From an uncultured Alistipes sp. (GTDB taxonomy: Bacteria; Bacteroidota; Bacteroidia; Bacteroidales; Rikenellaceae): DNA of 64,000 bases. A program made the position numbers and the translations under genes. Location of the stretch: the NCBI GenBank assembly GCA_948736885.1, contig CAPXWY010000002.1, forward strand, positions 69,621 to 133,620, written 5' to 3'. Of this stretch, positions 36,366-45,927 are shown one piece after another. How positions within the stretch are numbered: position 1 is the stretch's first letter; every line of letters starts with the position of its first letter. The notes under the pieces were generated by a model. That model did not search any database. It had not been told where the DNA came from and worked only from the letters and a program-made list of their open reading frames with translations.

Positions 36366-39353
36366 TCAGAACGGCAGGCCCACCGATGCCGAGACCCACA
36401 CCTTGCCGCTGGAAGGACGGTAGCATGAAATCTTGAACGTCGAAGTGGCCGAAGCGGGCTGCCCGAAGAAGTTGACATCGAAGATCAGATCGCCGCCGAC
36501 CGACCAGATGCGCCGCCGCACCATGCTGCCGTCCGCGACATCGCGCGCGGGCCGGTAATCGCGGAACTGGGCGTAGTCGCCGCCGACGTTGACCCGGATG
36601 CGCTTGAAGTAGAGCACCGAGGCGATGCCGCCCTCGGGATACCATACGGGAAGCTGGTAGTCGGCCCGGGCGGCCAGGTAGTTGTTCGAAAGGATATCGC
36701 CCGAACCGAAGCCGCGGGGAATCAACCGCGAAGAACGGTAGCTCAGCGGCGCATAGCCCGACGGGAACTTGTAGCCGCCGACCGAAGTCTGGTAGCTGGC
36801 CGCGACCTGGAACGAATGGTGCCGCACGAAACCCGGCAGGTAGAAACGTGCGTAAGTCGAGACCAGATCGCTGAAATTCTTGTCCGAGGGGTTGAAGGTG
36901 TAGCCCGCCGAGAGCGAATAACCCCAGCGCGGCGCGAAATCGCGGTAGGCCTGCCGCACGTAGTCGGAGAAACCGATGCTGAAAGCCAGCTTGTGGAGTC
37001 CTTCGTGGAAGCCGATCCGCTCCAGGTTGGTGATGTTGCCGTCGGTCCACTCGATGCGTCCCAGGTTGGCGACCATGCCGTTGGAGTAGTTCCAGCCGGT
37101 CGAGAGGGTGAGCTGGCGCGAATGGTAGCCGCACTGGAAATAGAGCGGCAAGGTGGCCGAAAGACCCACGGAGTAGTATTTGTCGGGCGAAAGGCGCTCG
37201 GGCGTCACGAAGAATCCGGTCTTTGCATCGTAGGCCGGCAGCATCCTCGCCTCGTCCCGGCGGAAAGGCGCATAGAAGATCTGGTCGCCGCCGTAGGCCG
37301 CGCTCAGATCGAAATGGACGCCCAGGCCGAAGTAGCGCGCCCCGAGCCGCCAGATGGAACCCTCGCGGCGGTTCCAGCCGTAGGAAGCGTAGGCCTCGGT
37401 GTTCGACAGGAGGTTCTGGGAAAGGAGCGTGGCGCCCAGATTGAGTTCGATGACATGCTCGTCGACGGCAGCGAACGGATCGAACGCCACGGGCATCCAG
37501 CTATGGATGTTGATCAGATTGGGTGCCTTGCGGTAACGCCGCGTGCGGAACTGGCGGCGCTGGAGGGTCGAATCGGCCGACGTGAAAACCACCGTATCGA
37601 GGTTGACGACCGGCCACGACCTGCGCGGCGGGTTGACCGCATTGTCGGGAAGCCGGGCATGGCTCACGGGAATGAGCGCACTGTCGGCCAACGGCTGCAC
37701 GGCAGGCCGGTAACCGCGCCTGTCGTAGGTCGTGACCAGCACGCTGCCGTCGGCAGGGGCCGGATCGAAAGAACCGTAATCCGAAGTCGTGATGCGGTAT
37801 TCGCGGCGGCCGAGCAGATCGAAGCAATGCACCTCGTCCTTGCCCGACGCGATCGAGCCGTAGTAGAGACGTCCGTTCCCGGCCCTCAGGTCGGAGAGGG
37901 TGACGTAGGCGCCCTGCGTGACCGCATGCACCCCCTCGCAGTCGATGCGGCCGATCCACATGCCGCTGTCGTCGGTCACAAGCACGTACCACGCCACCGT
38001 GGTGTCGTCCCAGGCCAGCCCGTGGATTTCGGCCCGGCGCGGTGCGGCGAAACGCCGGCGCGAGCCGTCGGATTTCGAGACGACAACGGCATAGGAACCG
38101 TCGTAGTTGTACTCCACCCAGCCGGTTCCGCCGTCGCCGGGCGTGGGATAGAGCACCCGGCGCTCACCGCTCACGGCGCGGGGCCGGCGCTCGGCGAGGT
38201 CCATCCTGCAAAGCTGCGAATTGACGCGCTGCTCGAAGAGCTTCGAACGCCGGTATTCGGTCCACCACACCCGGCCCTCCGCATCCAGCGCCGGGCGCGT
38301 GGAGAGCGAACCGACATAAGCCACGAAGCGCTCGGCACCGCTCTCCCGGTCGATCTCGACGAAGCGTTCGGGCCTGTCGAAGTCATTCTTGAGAACCAGA
38401 ACCCGCCCGTCGGGCAGCGGGAGAGGCCAGCGGTAGACGGTATAGTTGTCATCGGGAAGCTCGCGGAGCGGCAAGGCGCTGTCGCCGGTCTTCGGCAGCG
38501 AATCCCAACAGGCATGCAGGTTGTCGAAAGTCTCGCGGAAGAGCTGCGAAACGCTCGTCTTGTAGAACTTGCGCAGAGACACGGCGGTGACGGCAATGAC
38601 GTAGGGATTGCGCGAACCGTACCAGGCAACCTTGTCCCACACGTTCTCGCCGTACTTGTCGTAAGCATAGGAACAGAGCTGGTAGCCGAGCTCGTAGTGG
38701 TCGGGGACATGCGAGAGGTAGGAACCGCAGAACCACTTGTCGAGGTTGCGACGCTCGCGGCCGATGTTGCCCATGGCGCGGTAGGCCATGGAGAACGATG
38801 GCTGCAATCCGCGGCCGTAGGAGGACATGGCGGTCTCGGTCATGACGGCGTCGCCCTCCAGGGCCCAAAGGGGCATGCACAGCAGTCCGATGGTGGAACC
38901 CTGCTGCCCGAGGATGTAGCTCAGCACCCGGATGAGGCCCCGGTCGAGGTTGTTGTACTGCACGGCGTGCCGGTACTCGTGGGCCACCAGCTGCTTGCAC
39001 CACGGCATGGAGTAGCTGTCGACGGCGGGCGCCGTGAGAAACTCGACGCGCTTGGGCAGATACATGACCAACCCGTTGGAACGGAAGTTCTCGGGGTGCA
39101 TGACGAACGGAATGCGCATGGGGCCGTGGCGGAACCCGAAGCCGATGTCGGGCCGGACGCTGCGGATGTAGAAAAGCGTGCGGTCCGCCAGGTCGGAGAC
39201 CGTGTCGGGATAGATGATCCGCACGTCGGGAGTGCGGACGGTCGACCAACGCAGATTCGCGGGATCGGAACCCCAAGTATAGTACTGCGCACGCAGGGAC
39301 CTCGCTGCCAGCAGGGCGGCGAGCACGAAGAGTATGCGGAGCGTTCTTTCCAA
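36366..39353 (-). CDS. Outer-membrane protein: HEXXH metallopeptidase-like domain, beta-propeller and beta-barrel
   Basis: 995 residues with a signal peptide (about 1-22, cleavage after LRA). The N-terminal domain has a gluzincin-like zinc site, HEYRH (125-129) with a possible third ligand Glu166 in WALEGDA. Residues about 290-600 are repetitive, TolB/WD-like beta-strands. About 640-995 has alternating strands rich in aromatic residues and ends in Phe, as outer-membrane barrels do. I do not recognise a named function. A surface protease anchored by its own barrel is a reasonable guess. It is 2 bp downstream of the SUI1-like gene. Confidence 0.8.
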   Translation of the reverse strand: MERTLRILFVLAALLAARSLRAQYYTWGSDPANLRWSTVRTPDVRIIYPDTVSDLADRTLFYIRSVRPDIGFGFRHGPMRIPFVMHPENFRSNGLVMYLPKRVEFLTAPAVDSYSMPWCKQLVAHEYRHAVQYNNLDRGLIRVLSYILGQQGSTIGLLCMPLWALEGDAVMTETAMSSYGRGLQPSFSMAYRAMGNIGRERRNLDKWFCGSYLSHVPDHYELGYQLCSYAYDKYGENVWDKVAWYGSRNPYVIAVTAVSLRKFYKTSVSQLFRETFDNLHACWDSLPKTGDSALPLRELPDDNYTVYRWPLPLPDGRVLVLKNDFDRPERFVEIDRESGAERFVAYVGSLSTRPALDAEGRVWWTEYRRSKLFEQRVNSQLCRMDLAERRPRAVSGERRVLYPTPGDGGTGWVEYNYDGSYAVVVSKSDGSRRRFAAPRRAEIHGLAWDDTTVAWYVLVTDDSGMWIGRIDCEGVHAVTQGAYVTLSDLRAGNGRLYYGSIASGKDEVHCFDLLGRREYRITTSDYGSFDPAPADGSVLVTTYDRRGYRPAVQPLADSALIPVSHARLPDNAVNPPRRSWPVVNLDTVVFTSADSTLQRRQFRTRRYRKAPNLINIHSWMPVAFDPFAAVDEHVIELNLGATLLSQNLLSNTEAYASYGWNRREGSIWRLGARYFGLGVHFDLSAAYGGDQIFYAPFRRDEARMLPAYDAKTGFFVTPERLSPDKYYSVGLSATLPLYFQCGYHSRQLTLSTGWNYSNGMVANLGRIEWTDGNITNLERIGFHEGLHKLAFSIGFSDYVRQAYRDFAPRWGYSLSAGYTFNPSDKNFSDLVSTYARFYLPGFVRHHSFQVAASYQTSVGGYKFPSGYAPLSYRSSRLIPRGFGSGDILSNNYLAARADYQLPVWYPEGGIASVLYFKRIRVNVGGDYAQFRDYRPARDVADGSMVRRRIWSVGGDLIFDVNFFGQPASATSTFKISCYRPSSGKVWVSASVGLPF

Positions 39354-39355
39354 GG

Positions 39356-39703
39356 TCAGCTGCCGGCTTTCTTGCAGCGGTAACCGCTGCGGGTCAGAAG
39401 ATCGACGACCCGGTCGCGGTGATCGCCCTGGATGATGATTTCACCCTCCTTGGCAGCCCCGCCGACGCCGCACCGGGTCTTCAACAAACGCGCCAGAGCC
39501 TGCAGGTCGTCGTCGCGGCCCACGAAACCGCGCACGAGCGTGACGACCTTGCCGCCCCGCTGCTTGCGGTCGAGCCACACGCGCAGCTCCTGCCGCTCGG
39601 GAGCGAGCGTCTCGGGCTCCTCGTCGTGCCGGGTCGTATATGCGAAGTCGGGATCGGTCGAATAGACCATTCCGAGCCGCGATTTCCAGTCGTTGTCAGC
39701 CAT
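39356..39703 (-). CDS. eIF1/SUI1-like translation factor (YciH family)
   Basis: 115 residues from the ATG at 39703 (MADNDWKSRLGMVYST). The C-terminal SUI1 fold is shown by RKQRGGKVVTLVRGF, LLKTRCGVGGAAKEGEIIIQGDH-type sequence and a closing CKKAGS. YciH proteins bind the 30S subunit and affect start-codon choice in stress. It is probably co-transcribed with the large outer-membrane protein gene. Confidence 0.9.
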   Translation of the reverse strand: MADNDWKSRLGMVYSTDPDFAYTTRHDEEPETLAPERQELRVWLDRKQRGGKVVTLVRGFVGRDDDLQALARLLKTRCGVGGAAKEGEIIIQGDHRDRVVDLLTRSGYRCKKAGS

Positions 39704-39977
39704 CTTATTCAAGGTGAAAAGTGAAAAGTAACGGTCCGGAGAGGAGGGGTACTTCCGCCTTGGACAAACCCGGCCCTGCAAGGGAGGGCGGAAAAGCGAA
39801 GCAACAGCCCGCGCCGCAACGATGCCACCGGCCGCGACCCGTTCGCCCGGTCCCGGGACCGCCGGAGAAACTTCCGATGTTGCCGACCGCCGTTTTCTCT
39901 CCGAAAAGCAGAAATTAAACACCGAAACGTCACCTGTATTTTGCGCAAAAATACGAAAATATTTATCTTCGCATACG

Positions 39978-41060
39978 ATGAAAGCCAAGAAGCACGAAAT
40001 AAATCTTTCCCGCCGCACGCCGGAATCCGACCGGCTGCCGCGCCCGCTGCCGGCCGAGCCGGGGCAGCGGCTGGTGCGGGTCTTCGTCGAGGGATACGAA
40101 GACGTGGCCTTCTGGCGCGGCATCTTCGACCATTTCCGCAACCCCTACCTGCGCTTCGAGATCTCGGTGCCCGTGCGCGACGACCTGCCCAAAGGCAAGA
40201 AGGTGCTGCTGAACATGATACCCGAGTCGTGCGAGAACCTGCTGCTGTGCGTCGACTCCGACTTCGACTACCTGTTCGCCGGGCGCACGGCGCAGTCGGC
40301 CGAGGTGGCGGGCGCGCGCCACATGTTCCACACCTACGCCTACGCGACGGAAAACTACCTCTGCTACGCACCCTCGCTGCACAACGTCTGCGTCAAGGCC
40401 ACGAAGAACGACACGCGCATCTTCGACTTCGTGGCTTTCATGCGCGACTACTCGTGCACGATCTACCCGCTGTTCGTGTGGTACGCCTACTCGGCCCAGC
40501 TCTCCACGGAACACGTGTTCCCGCTCATCGACTTCAAGTCGGCGGTGCGGCTGGGCTATCTGGACATCGAGGACAACGGCGCCCGCACGCTCGAATGGCT
40601 CGCCCGCAACGTGGAGAAGCGCCACCGGCTGCTGTGCCAGCGCAATCCGAAGATGATCGAACCGATGAAAGCGTTCGAACTGCTGCTCCGCGAGCGCGGC
40701 GTGACCCCCGAGACGACCTATCTTTTCATGCACGGCCACACGCTCATGGACAACGTGGTGATGGTGCTGCTCAACTCGGTGTGCGAGAAACTGCGGCAGC
40801 TCTCCATCGCCAAGATCAACGCGTCGAAGAAACAGGGCGTGGCCCTGCGCAACGAAATGGCCAACTACACCAACTCGCTGCGCTCGATCCGCGACGTGCT
40901 GCTCGACAACGAGAACTACACGCGCTGTCCGCTCTACAAACGGCTGCAGCGCGACATCCAGAAATACATCGTCCGCACCATCGTCGGCATGAAACGCAGC
41001 GGCGAAATCCGCGACGACTCCTACTGGAACATCATCTCGAAAATGAAAAGCCCGGAATGA
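39978..41060 (+). CDS. DUF4435 domain-containing protein (TOPRIM-like)
   Basis: 360 residues from the ATG at 39978 (MKAKKHEINLSRR). The region FVEGYEDVAFWRGIFD (about residues 34-49) followed by LLLCVDSDFDYLF has the Glu plus Asp-x-Asp arrangement of TOPRIM-like nuclease folds, the character of DUF4435. In other genomes such proteins often neighbour an ATPase. No partner is seen here, as the neighbours are a SUI1 protein and lysC. A promoter-like TTTG / 20 bp / TATCTTCG lies immediately before the start, so the mRNA may be nearly leaderless. Function unknown. Confidence 0.75.
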   Translation: MKAKKHEINLSRRTPESDRLPRPLPAEPGQRLVRVFVEGYEDVAFWRGIFDHFRNPYLRFEISVPVRDDLPKGKKVLLNMIPESCENLLLCVDSDFDYLFAGRTAQSAEVAGARHMFHTYAYATENYLCYAPSLHNVCVKATKNDTRIFDFVAFMRDYSCTIYPLFVWYAYSAQLSTEHVFPLIDFKSAVRLGYLDIEDNGARTLEWLARNVEKRHRLLCQRNPKMIEPMKAFELLLRERGVTPETTYLFMHGHTLMDNVVMVLLNSVCEKLRQLSIAKINASKKQGVALRNEMANYTNSLRSIRDVLLDNENYTRCPLYKRLQRDIQKYIVRTIVGMKRSGEIRDDSYWNIISKMKSPE

Positions 41061-41094
41061 CCCCCGCGCACAGAGACAAGCCGCCTGCAAAAAG

Positions 41095-41136
41095 AAGCCG
41101 CAGAAAACAATGCGATCCATGTTTTCTGCGGCTTTC
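41095..41136 (+). terminator. Terminator after the DUF4435 gene
   Basis: Long stem AAGCCGCAGAAAAC / GTTTTCTGCGGCTT with a loop of 12, 35 bp after the stop. Confidence 0.75.
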
Positions 41137-41206
41137 GATTCTTCATTTTGGCTGCCGCCCGCAAAGCGGCGCTTCTTCATTTCCGGCAGATTCCCGGCAT
41201 GAATGG

Positions 41207-41282
41207 TCGGGCAAAGCGAAAAATCCCCATGATCCGGACTCACCCAACGGCTCCTTCGCTTCGGTCAGCATGACGAACGAAA
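41207..41282. repeat. Dispersed palindromic repeat (SERS-type), diverged copy
   Basis: GGCTCCTTCGCTTCGGTCAG followed by CATGACG matches the right arm of the copy at 16434. The left arm (CAAAGCGAAAAATCC) is degraded. It lies just beyond the lysC stop codon. Confidence 0.5.
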
Positions 41283-41316
41283 CGATTCCGGTGCAGATCG
41301 GATACGGACCCCGCCT

Positions 41317-42591
41317 TTATTTACTCTGCTCGGGCGCCTCGGCTTTCCGCACGACGCGAACCGTCGACTGGGTGGCCTGGCGGATGAAGACGCGGGGGCC
41401 GGAGGCGTAGTGCTGCCACAGCTCGTCGGTATAACCGCGGACGGTCAGCAGCTCCATCCGCTCGATCTTCATGACGTCGAAACCCTCCTCGCGCAGCGCG
41501 GCGACGGCCTGGTCGACATGCCACGAATCGTCGATGCAGAGACTCAGATTGACGGCCGAGTTGTGGATCAGGTTGGTCTTGATGCGATAGCGCTCCAACA
41601 ACGAGAAGATGGCGGCGAACTTCTCCTCCAGGACGAACGAAAAGTCGCGCGAACGGATCGTGAGCAGAACCTGATCCTTTTTGAGAATCAGGATCGGAAC
41701 CTCGACGGGCGCCGACACGCCGCGGATGACGGTGCCGGGCTTGCGCTTGTCGCCGAACGGCCGCACGTAGAGCGGGATGTTGCTGTTCTGCAAGGGCTTG
41801 ATGGTGCGCGGATGGATGATCTGCGCCCCGCTGTAAGCCAGTTCGATGGTGTCCAGATAGTTGAGCTCGGCGATCTGCACGGCGTCGGGGAAAATCTTGG
41901 GATCGGCGTTGAGCACGCCGTCGACATCCTTCCACACCGCCATCGACTCGGCCCCGAGGATGTTGGCCGCCACGGCCGCCGAATAGTCGGAGCCCTCGCG
42001 TCCGAGGGTCGTGGTCGTGCCGTCGGGAGCTCCGCCGATGAAGCCCTGTCCCACGAAAACACGCTCCGGGCGCCCCTCCACCTCGGCCCGCAGGCGCGGA
42101 GCAGAAGCGGCCAAGTCGACCTCAGCGTCCTTGTGCCGCTGCTCGGTGACCAGCGCCCGGCGCATGTCGACCCAGCGGTTGGGGACCCCCGCATAGGCCA
42201 GGTATTCGGAGATGATGCTCGTGGAGATCAGCTCGCCGAAAGCCACGATGCGGTCGTACCACAGCTCGGCATCCTCCTCGCGGCAGACACCCTCGGCGGC
42301 CGTCCGTTCGAGCTCGGCAAAGAACGCTTCGACGCGCTCGAGCTGCGTGGGACCGTGCCACAGATCGTCGACGATCGCGGCATGGCAGGCACGCAGGGCG
42401 GCGACCTCCTCCAGCGCCCCGGTGCGATCGCCGCGCTGCAAGCCGGCGAAAACGCGCTCCAAAGCGTTGGTCGTCTTGCCCATGGCCGAGACGACGATGA
42501 ACAGATCGCGTTCGTCGCCTATGATCTTCAGCAGGTTGCGCACGCCGTCGGCATTGCGCACCGAAGCTCCTCCGAATTTGTAGACCTTCAT
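41317..42591 (-). CDS. lysC: Aspartate kinase (monofunctional)
   Basis: Phosphorylates aspartate, the committed step to lysine, threonine, methionine and diaminopimelate. I use the ATG at 42591 (MKVYKFGGASV), giving 424 residues; the open frame continues upstream over the peptidase gene. The kinase motifs KFGGASV, VGQGFIGGAPDGTTTTLGR-type loop and GREGSDYSAA are present, followed by two ACT regulatory domains (about 300-424). There is no fused homoserine dehydrogenase. It starts 7 bp after the prolyl oligopeptidase gene. Confidence 0.94.
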   Translation of the reverse strand: MKVYKFGGASVRNADGVRNLLKIIGDERDLFIVVSAMGKTTNALERVFAGLQRGDRTGALEEVAALRACHAAIVDDLWHGPTQLERVEAFFAELERTAAEGVCREEDAELWYDRIVAFGELISTSIISEYLAYAGVPNRWVDMRRALVTEQRHKDAEVDLAASAPRLRAEVEGRPERVFVGQGFIGGAPDGTTTTLGREGSDYSAAVAANILGAESMAVWKDVDGVLNADPKIFPDAVQIAELNYLDTIELAYSGAQIIHPRTIKPLQNSNIPLYVRPFGDKRKPGTVIRGVSAPVEVPILILKKDQVLLTIRSRDFSFVLEEKFAAIFSLLERYRIKTNLIHNSAVNLSLCIDDSWHVDQAVAALREEGFDVMKIERMELLTVRGYTDELWQHYASGPRVFIRQATQSTVRVVRKAEAPEQSK

Positions 42592-42598
42592 CGGCAGC

Positions 42599-44734
42599 TT
42601 ACTTTTTGACGGGTCGGTAGGGCACGCCGATGTTCTGGAACAGGAAAGCGTACATGTCCGCAGCCTCGTCGATGCGTTTCGAGGTGGGTTTGCCTGCGCC
42701 GTGACCGGCATTGGACTCGATGCGGATCAGCACGGGAGCATCGCCGGCCTGGCAGTGCTGGAGCTCGGCAGCGAACTTGAACGAGTGGGCCGGCACGACG
42801 CGGTCGTCGTGGTCGGCCGTCATGACCAGCGTAGCAGGATAGGTGACACCCTGCTTGATATTATGCAGCGGCGAATACTTGTAGATATAGCCGAACTGCT
42901 CCTCGTTGTCCGACGAACCGTACTCGACGGCCCAGCCCCAGCCGATGGTGAACTTATGGTAGCGCAGCATGTCCATCACGCCCACCGACGGCAGGCAGAC
43001 GGCATAGAGATCGGGACGCTGCACCTCGCAGGCGCCGACCAGCAGACCGCCGTTGGAACCGCCGTGGATAGCGAGCCGGTCGGACGACGTATATTTCTGA
43101 GCGACAAGATATTCGGCCGCCGCGATGAAGTCGTCGAAGACGTTCTGCTTGTTGGCCAGCATGCCGGCCTTGTGCCACTCTTCGCCGTACTCCGAACCGC
43201 CGCGCAGATTGGCCACGCAGTAGATGCCGCCCTGCTCGACGAACATCAGCGCCGAGGGGTTGAATCCGGGCGTGAGGTTGATCTGGAAACCGCCGTATGC
43301 GTAGAGCAGGCAGGGATTCGAGCCGTCGAGCTCCATGTCCTTGCGGTGGGTGACGAACATCGGCACGCGCGTACCGTCCTTCGAAGCATAGAAGACCTGG
43401 TCGGTGACGAAGAGTTCGGGATCGAAGCCGATTTCGGGAGCCTTGAAAAGAACCGACTCGCCCGTAGCGATGTCGTAGCGGTAGATGGTCGCAGGCGAGA
43501 GGTAGTTCGACAGCGAATAGTAAAGGGAGGTCTGCTCCTTCTTGCCGCCGAAGCCGCCGACCGTGCCGATGGCCGGCAACCCGACCTCGCGGACAAGCGA
43601 ACCGTCGTAGGCATACTGGGCCACCTTGTGCTGCGCGTCCTGCAGATAGATGGCGAACAGCGAACCGCCGGCGGTCGAAACGCCCTCCAGCAGGCACTCC
43701 TTCTCCGGAATGACCGTCACGGGCTTGCCGGGGGTCGTCAGCGAAATCTTGCGGAGGGCATAGTTCGAAGCACCCTCGTTGGTCGTATAGTAGAGTTCGT
43801 CGTTCTTGCAGTCGACGATGCCGTAGTCGTGGTCGAAACCTTTCAGCAGCGTGCGGAAGCGGCTGTCGTTCACGCGGCGGCAGAGGATTTCGGAACCCGA
43901 CGTACCCTCCGACCCGACAACGAAAAGCCATTCGCCGTCGTCGCTCGGCCAGGCCGAGAAGTAACGCAGCGGATGGGCCGGGTCGTCGTAGACCAGCACG
44001 TCTTCCGACTGCGGCGTACCGAGCGCGTGGTAGTAAACCTTCTGGAACTGGTTCTGCGACGAGTAGACGCCCGCTTTGGGAGCATCGTAGGCGCTGTAGT
44101 AGAAGCCCTTGGAGTCGGGAGCCCACGTGGCGCCCGAGAACTTCACCCACTCGATGTGGTCGTCGGTCAGCTTGCCCGACGCCACGTCGATCACGCGGAT
44201 CTCCACCCAGTCGGAACCCGACTCGGCCACGGAATAGGCGCAATAATTGCCGTCCTCGGAGAACGACACGTCGGACAGCGCCACCGTCCCGTCGGCCGAC
44301 AAGGCGTTGGGATCGAGGAAGACGCGGCCCTTGGCGTCGGGCGTATCGGCGCAGTAGAGCACCGACTGGTTCTGAAGCCCGTTGTTGTAAAACCAGTACC
44401 AGGCATCGCCGTGCCGGGAGGGAATGCCCTGCTTGGGGTAGTTCCAGAGCTCGGCGAGGCGCTGGCGGATGGCCCCGCGGAACGGAATCTGCGAGAGGTA
44501 GTCGTCCGTCACGGCGTTCTCGGCGGCGACCCAGGCGGCCGTAGCCTCCGAGTTGTCGTCCTCGAGCCAGCGGTAGGGGTCGGCCACCTTCGTGCCGAAG
44601 TAGTCGTCGACCACCTCGCCGCGCGCGGTGTCGGGATAGGGCTGATGCTTGATCTGTTTCATCTGCGTGCAACTTGTTGCAATCATCGCGACGACGCCCA
44701 CCAGGAGCACGGCCGCACGTACCGGTTTGATCAT
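42599..44734 (-). CDS. Prolyl oligopeptidase (S9A), lipoprotein
   Basis: 711 residues from the ATG at 44734 (MIKPVRAAVLLVG). A lipoprotein signal ends MIATSC (about residue 22), so it is membrane-anchored on the outside of the inner membrane or on the outer membrane. A seven-bladed propeller (about 85-420) precedes the alpha/beta-hydrolase domain with the nucleophile HGGSNGGLL, Asp in TADHDDRVVPAHS and His in NAGHGAGKP. It cuts peptides after proline. A TAACTTTG -7 box lies at 44772-44765. Confidence 0.94.
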   Translation of the reverse strand: MIKPVRAAVLLVGVVAMIATSCTQMKQIKHQPYPDTARGEVVDDYFGTKVADPYRWLEDDNSEATAAWVAAENAVTDDYLSQIPFRGAIRQRLAELWNYPKQGIPSRHGDAWYWFYNNGLQNQSVLYCADTPDAKGRVFLDPNALSADGTVALSDVSFSEDGNYCAYSVAESGSDWVEIRVIDVASGKLTDDHIEWVKFSGATWAPDSKGFYYSAYDAPKAGVYSSQNQFQKVYYHALGTPQSEDVLVYDDPAHPLRYFSAWPSDDGEWLFVVGSEGTSGSEILCRRVNDSRFRTLLKGFDHDYGIVDCKNDELYYTTNEGASNYALRKISLTTPGKPVTVIPEKECLLEGVSTAGGSLFAIYLQDAQHKVAQYAYDGSLVREVGLPAIGTVGGFGGKKEQTSLYYSLSNYLSPATIYRYDIATGESVLFKAPEIGFDPELFVTDQVFYASKDGTRVPMFVTHRKDMELDGSNPCLLYAYGGFQINLTPGFNPSALMFVEQGGIYCVANLRGGSEYGEEWHKAGMLANKQNVFDDFIAAAEYLVAQKYTSSDRLAIHGGSNGGLLVGACEVQRPDLYAVCLPSVGVMDMLRYHKFTIGWGWAVEYGSSDNEEQFGYIYKYSPLHNIKQGVTYPATLVMTADHDDRVVPAHSFKFAAELQHCQAGDAPVLIRIESNAGHGAGKPTSKRIDEAADMYAFLFQNIGVPYRPVKK

Positions 44735-44784
44735 GTCGGGAAAGGGTATTTGCGTTAGTTGGGGCAAAGTTAGGAAAAATTGCG

Positions 44785-44944
44785 TAACTTTGGTCAGCAA
44801 ACCGGCGACTCCCCGTGCGAAACGCACGGCGGCACTCCGGCCCGCGGCCGGACCGGACCATCGATGGCTGCAAAAGAGGCTGCCCCGATGCGAGCCGCCG
44901 GCACTCGAACAACGAACGAGACGGAATCATAAAAAAACAACAAT
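44785..44944 (+). promoter_or_regulatory. Promoter and structured leader of dapD
   Basis: TAACTTTG (44785-44792) is followed by a leader of about 145 bases. It has two perfect stems: CCGTGCG-AAA-CGCACGG (44813-44829) and CCGGCC-CGC-GGCCGG (44837-44851). A lysine-responsive element would make sense for this gene, but I could not match the known lysine riboswitch core. Confidence 0.5.
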
Positions 44945-45772
44945 ATGTACGAAGAACTGAAAACCGTCGTCGAACGCACGTGGGACGACCGCGCGCTGCT
45001 CGCCGGCACCGAAGCACAGGAAGCGGTACGCCGCACGGTAGAACTGGTCGACAAGGGAGCGCTGCGCTGCGCCGAACCCGTCGATGCGGAAAAAAGCGAG
45101 TGGCGGGTGAACGAATGGGTCAAGAAAGCCGTGATCCTCTACTTCCCGATCCAGCCCATGCGCAAGATGGAGGCGGGCGAACTGGAGTGGTTCGACAAAA
45201 TGGAGCTGAAGCACGGCTACGAAGCGCTGGGCGTACGGGCCGTGCCCCATGCCGTGGCGCGCTACGGCGCCTACATAGCTCCGGGAGCCATTCTGATGCC
45301 CTCGTACGTCAACATCGGCGCCTACGTTGGCGCCGGTACGATGGTCGACACCTGGGCCACGGTGGGCTCGTGCGCCCAGATCGGCGAACACGTCCACCTC
45401 TCGGGCGGCGTGGGCATCGGCGGAGTGCTGGAACCCGTGCAGGCGGCCCCGGTCATCATCGAGGACAACTGCTTCGTGGGGTCGCGCTCGATCGTGGTGG
45501 AGGGGGCGCACGTATGCCGCGAAGCGGTCCTGGGCTCGAACACCGTCATCACGGGCTCGACGCACATCATCGACGTGACAGGCCCCGAGCCGGTGACCTA
45601 CAAAGGCTATGTGCCGCCGCGCTCGGTGGTTGTACCGGGCAGCTACCGCAAGCAGTTCCCTGCCGGCGAATACAGCGTTTCGTGCGCCTTGATTATCGGC
45701 CAGCGCAAGGAATCGACCGACAAGAAAACGTCGCTCAACGACGCCCTGCGCGAATTCGGTGTCTCGGCGTAA
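44945..45772 (+). CDS. dapD: Tetrahydrodipicolinate N-succinyltransferase DapD
   Basis: Succinylates tetrahydrodipicolinate in the lysine/meso-diaminopimelate pathway. The 275-residue protein has an N-terminal helical part and a left-handed beta-helix of hexapeptide repeats (about 110-235, including VNIGAYVGAGTMVDTWATVG and HLSGGVGIGGVLEP). The active-site region is EDNCFVGSRSIVVEGA. Its presence indicates the succinylase branch of diaminopimelate synthesis. Confidence 0.95.
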   Translation: MYEELKTVVERTWDDRALLAGTEAQEAVRRTVELVDKGALRCAEPVDAEKSEWRVNEWVKKAVILYFPIQPMRKMEAGELEWFDKMELKHGYEALGVRAVPHAVARYGAYIAPGAILMPSYVNIGAYVGAGTMVDTWATVGSCAQIGEHVHLSGGVGIGGVLEPVQAAPVIIEDNCFVGSRSIVVEGAHVCREAVLGSNTVITGSTHIIDVTGPEPVTYKGYVPPRSVVVPGSYRKQFPAGEYSVSCALIIGQRKESTDKKTSLNDALREFGVSA

Positions 45773-45797
45773 GTCCGAAGTTGAAAGCTGCGAAGTG

Positions 45798-45846
45798 AAA
45801 AGCGAAAGGTGCTTTGCGGAGTCCGCAGCCTTTCGCTTTTGTTTTT
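45798..45846 (+). terminator. Terminator after dapD
   Basis: Twelve-base arms AAAAGCGAAAGG / CCTTTCGCTTTT with an inner GCGGA-GT-CCGC stem, followed by GTTTTTTC. Confidence 0.8.
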
Positions 45847-45927
45847 TCGTCCCGCTTGTCTCCGTCACCTTTCGCCCGCCGCTCCCTTTTCACTTTTCAC
45901 CTTTCACCTTAAACAAGCTGTCGGGCG

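Noticed and set aside
44945..45772. A lysine (L-box) riboswitch ahead of dapD
   Set aside because: I could not find the conserved core of that class in the leader, so only an unassigned structured leader is reported.
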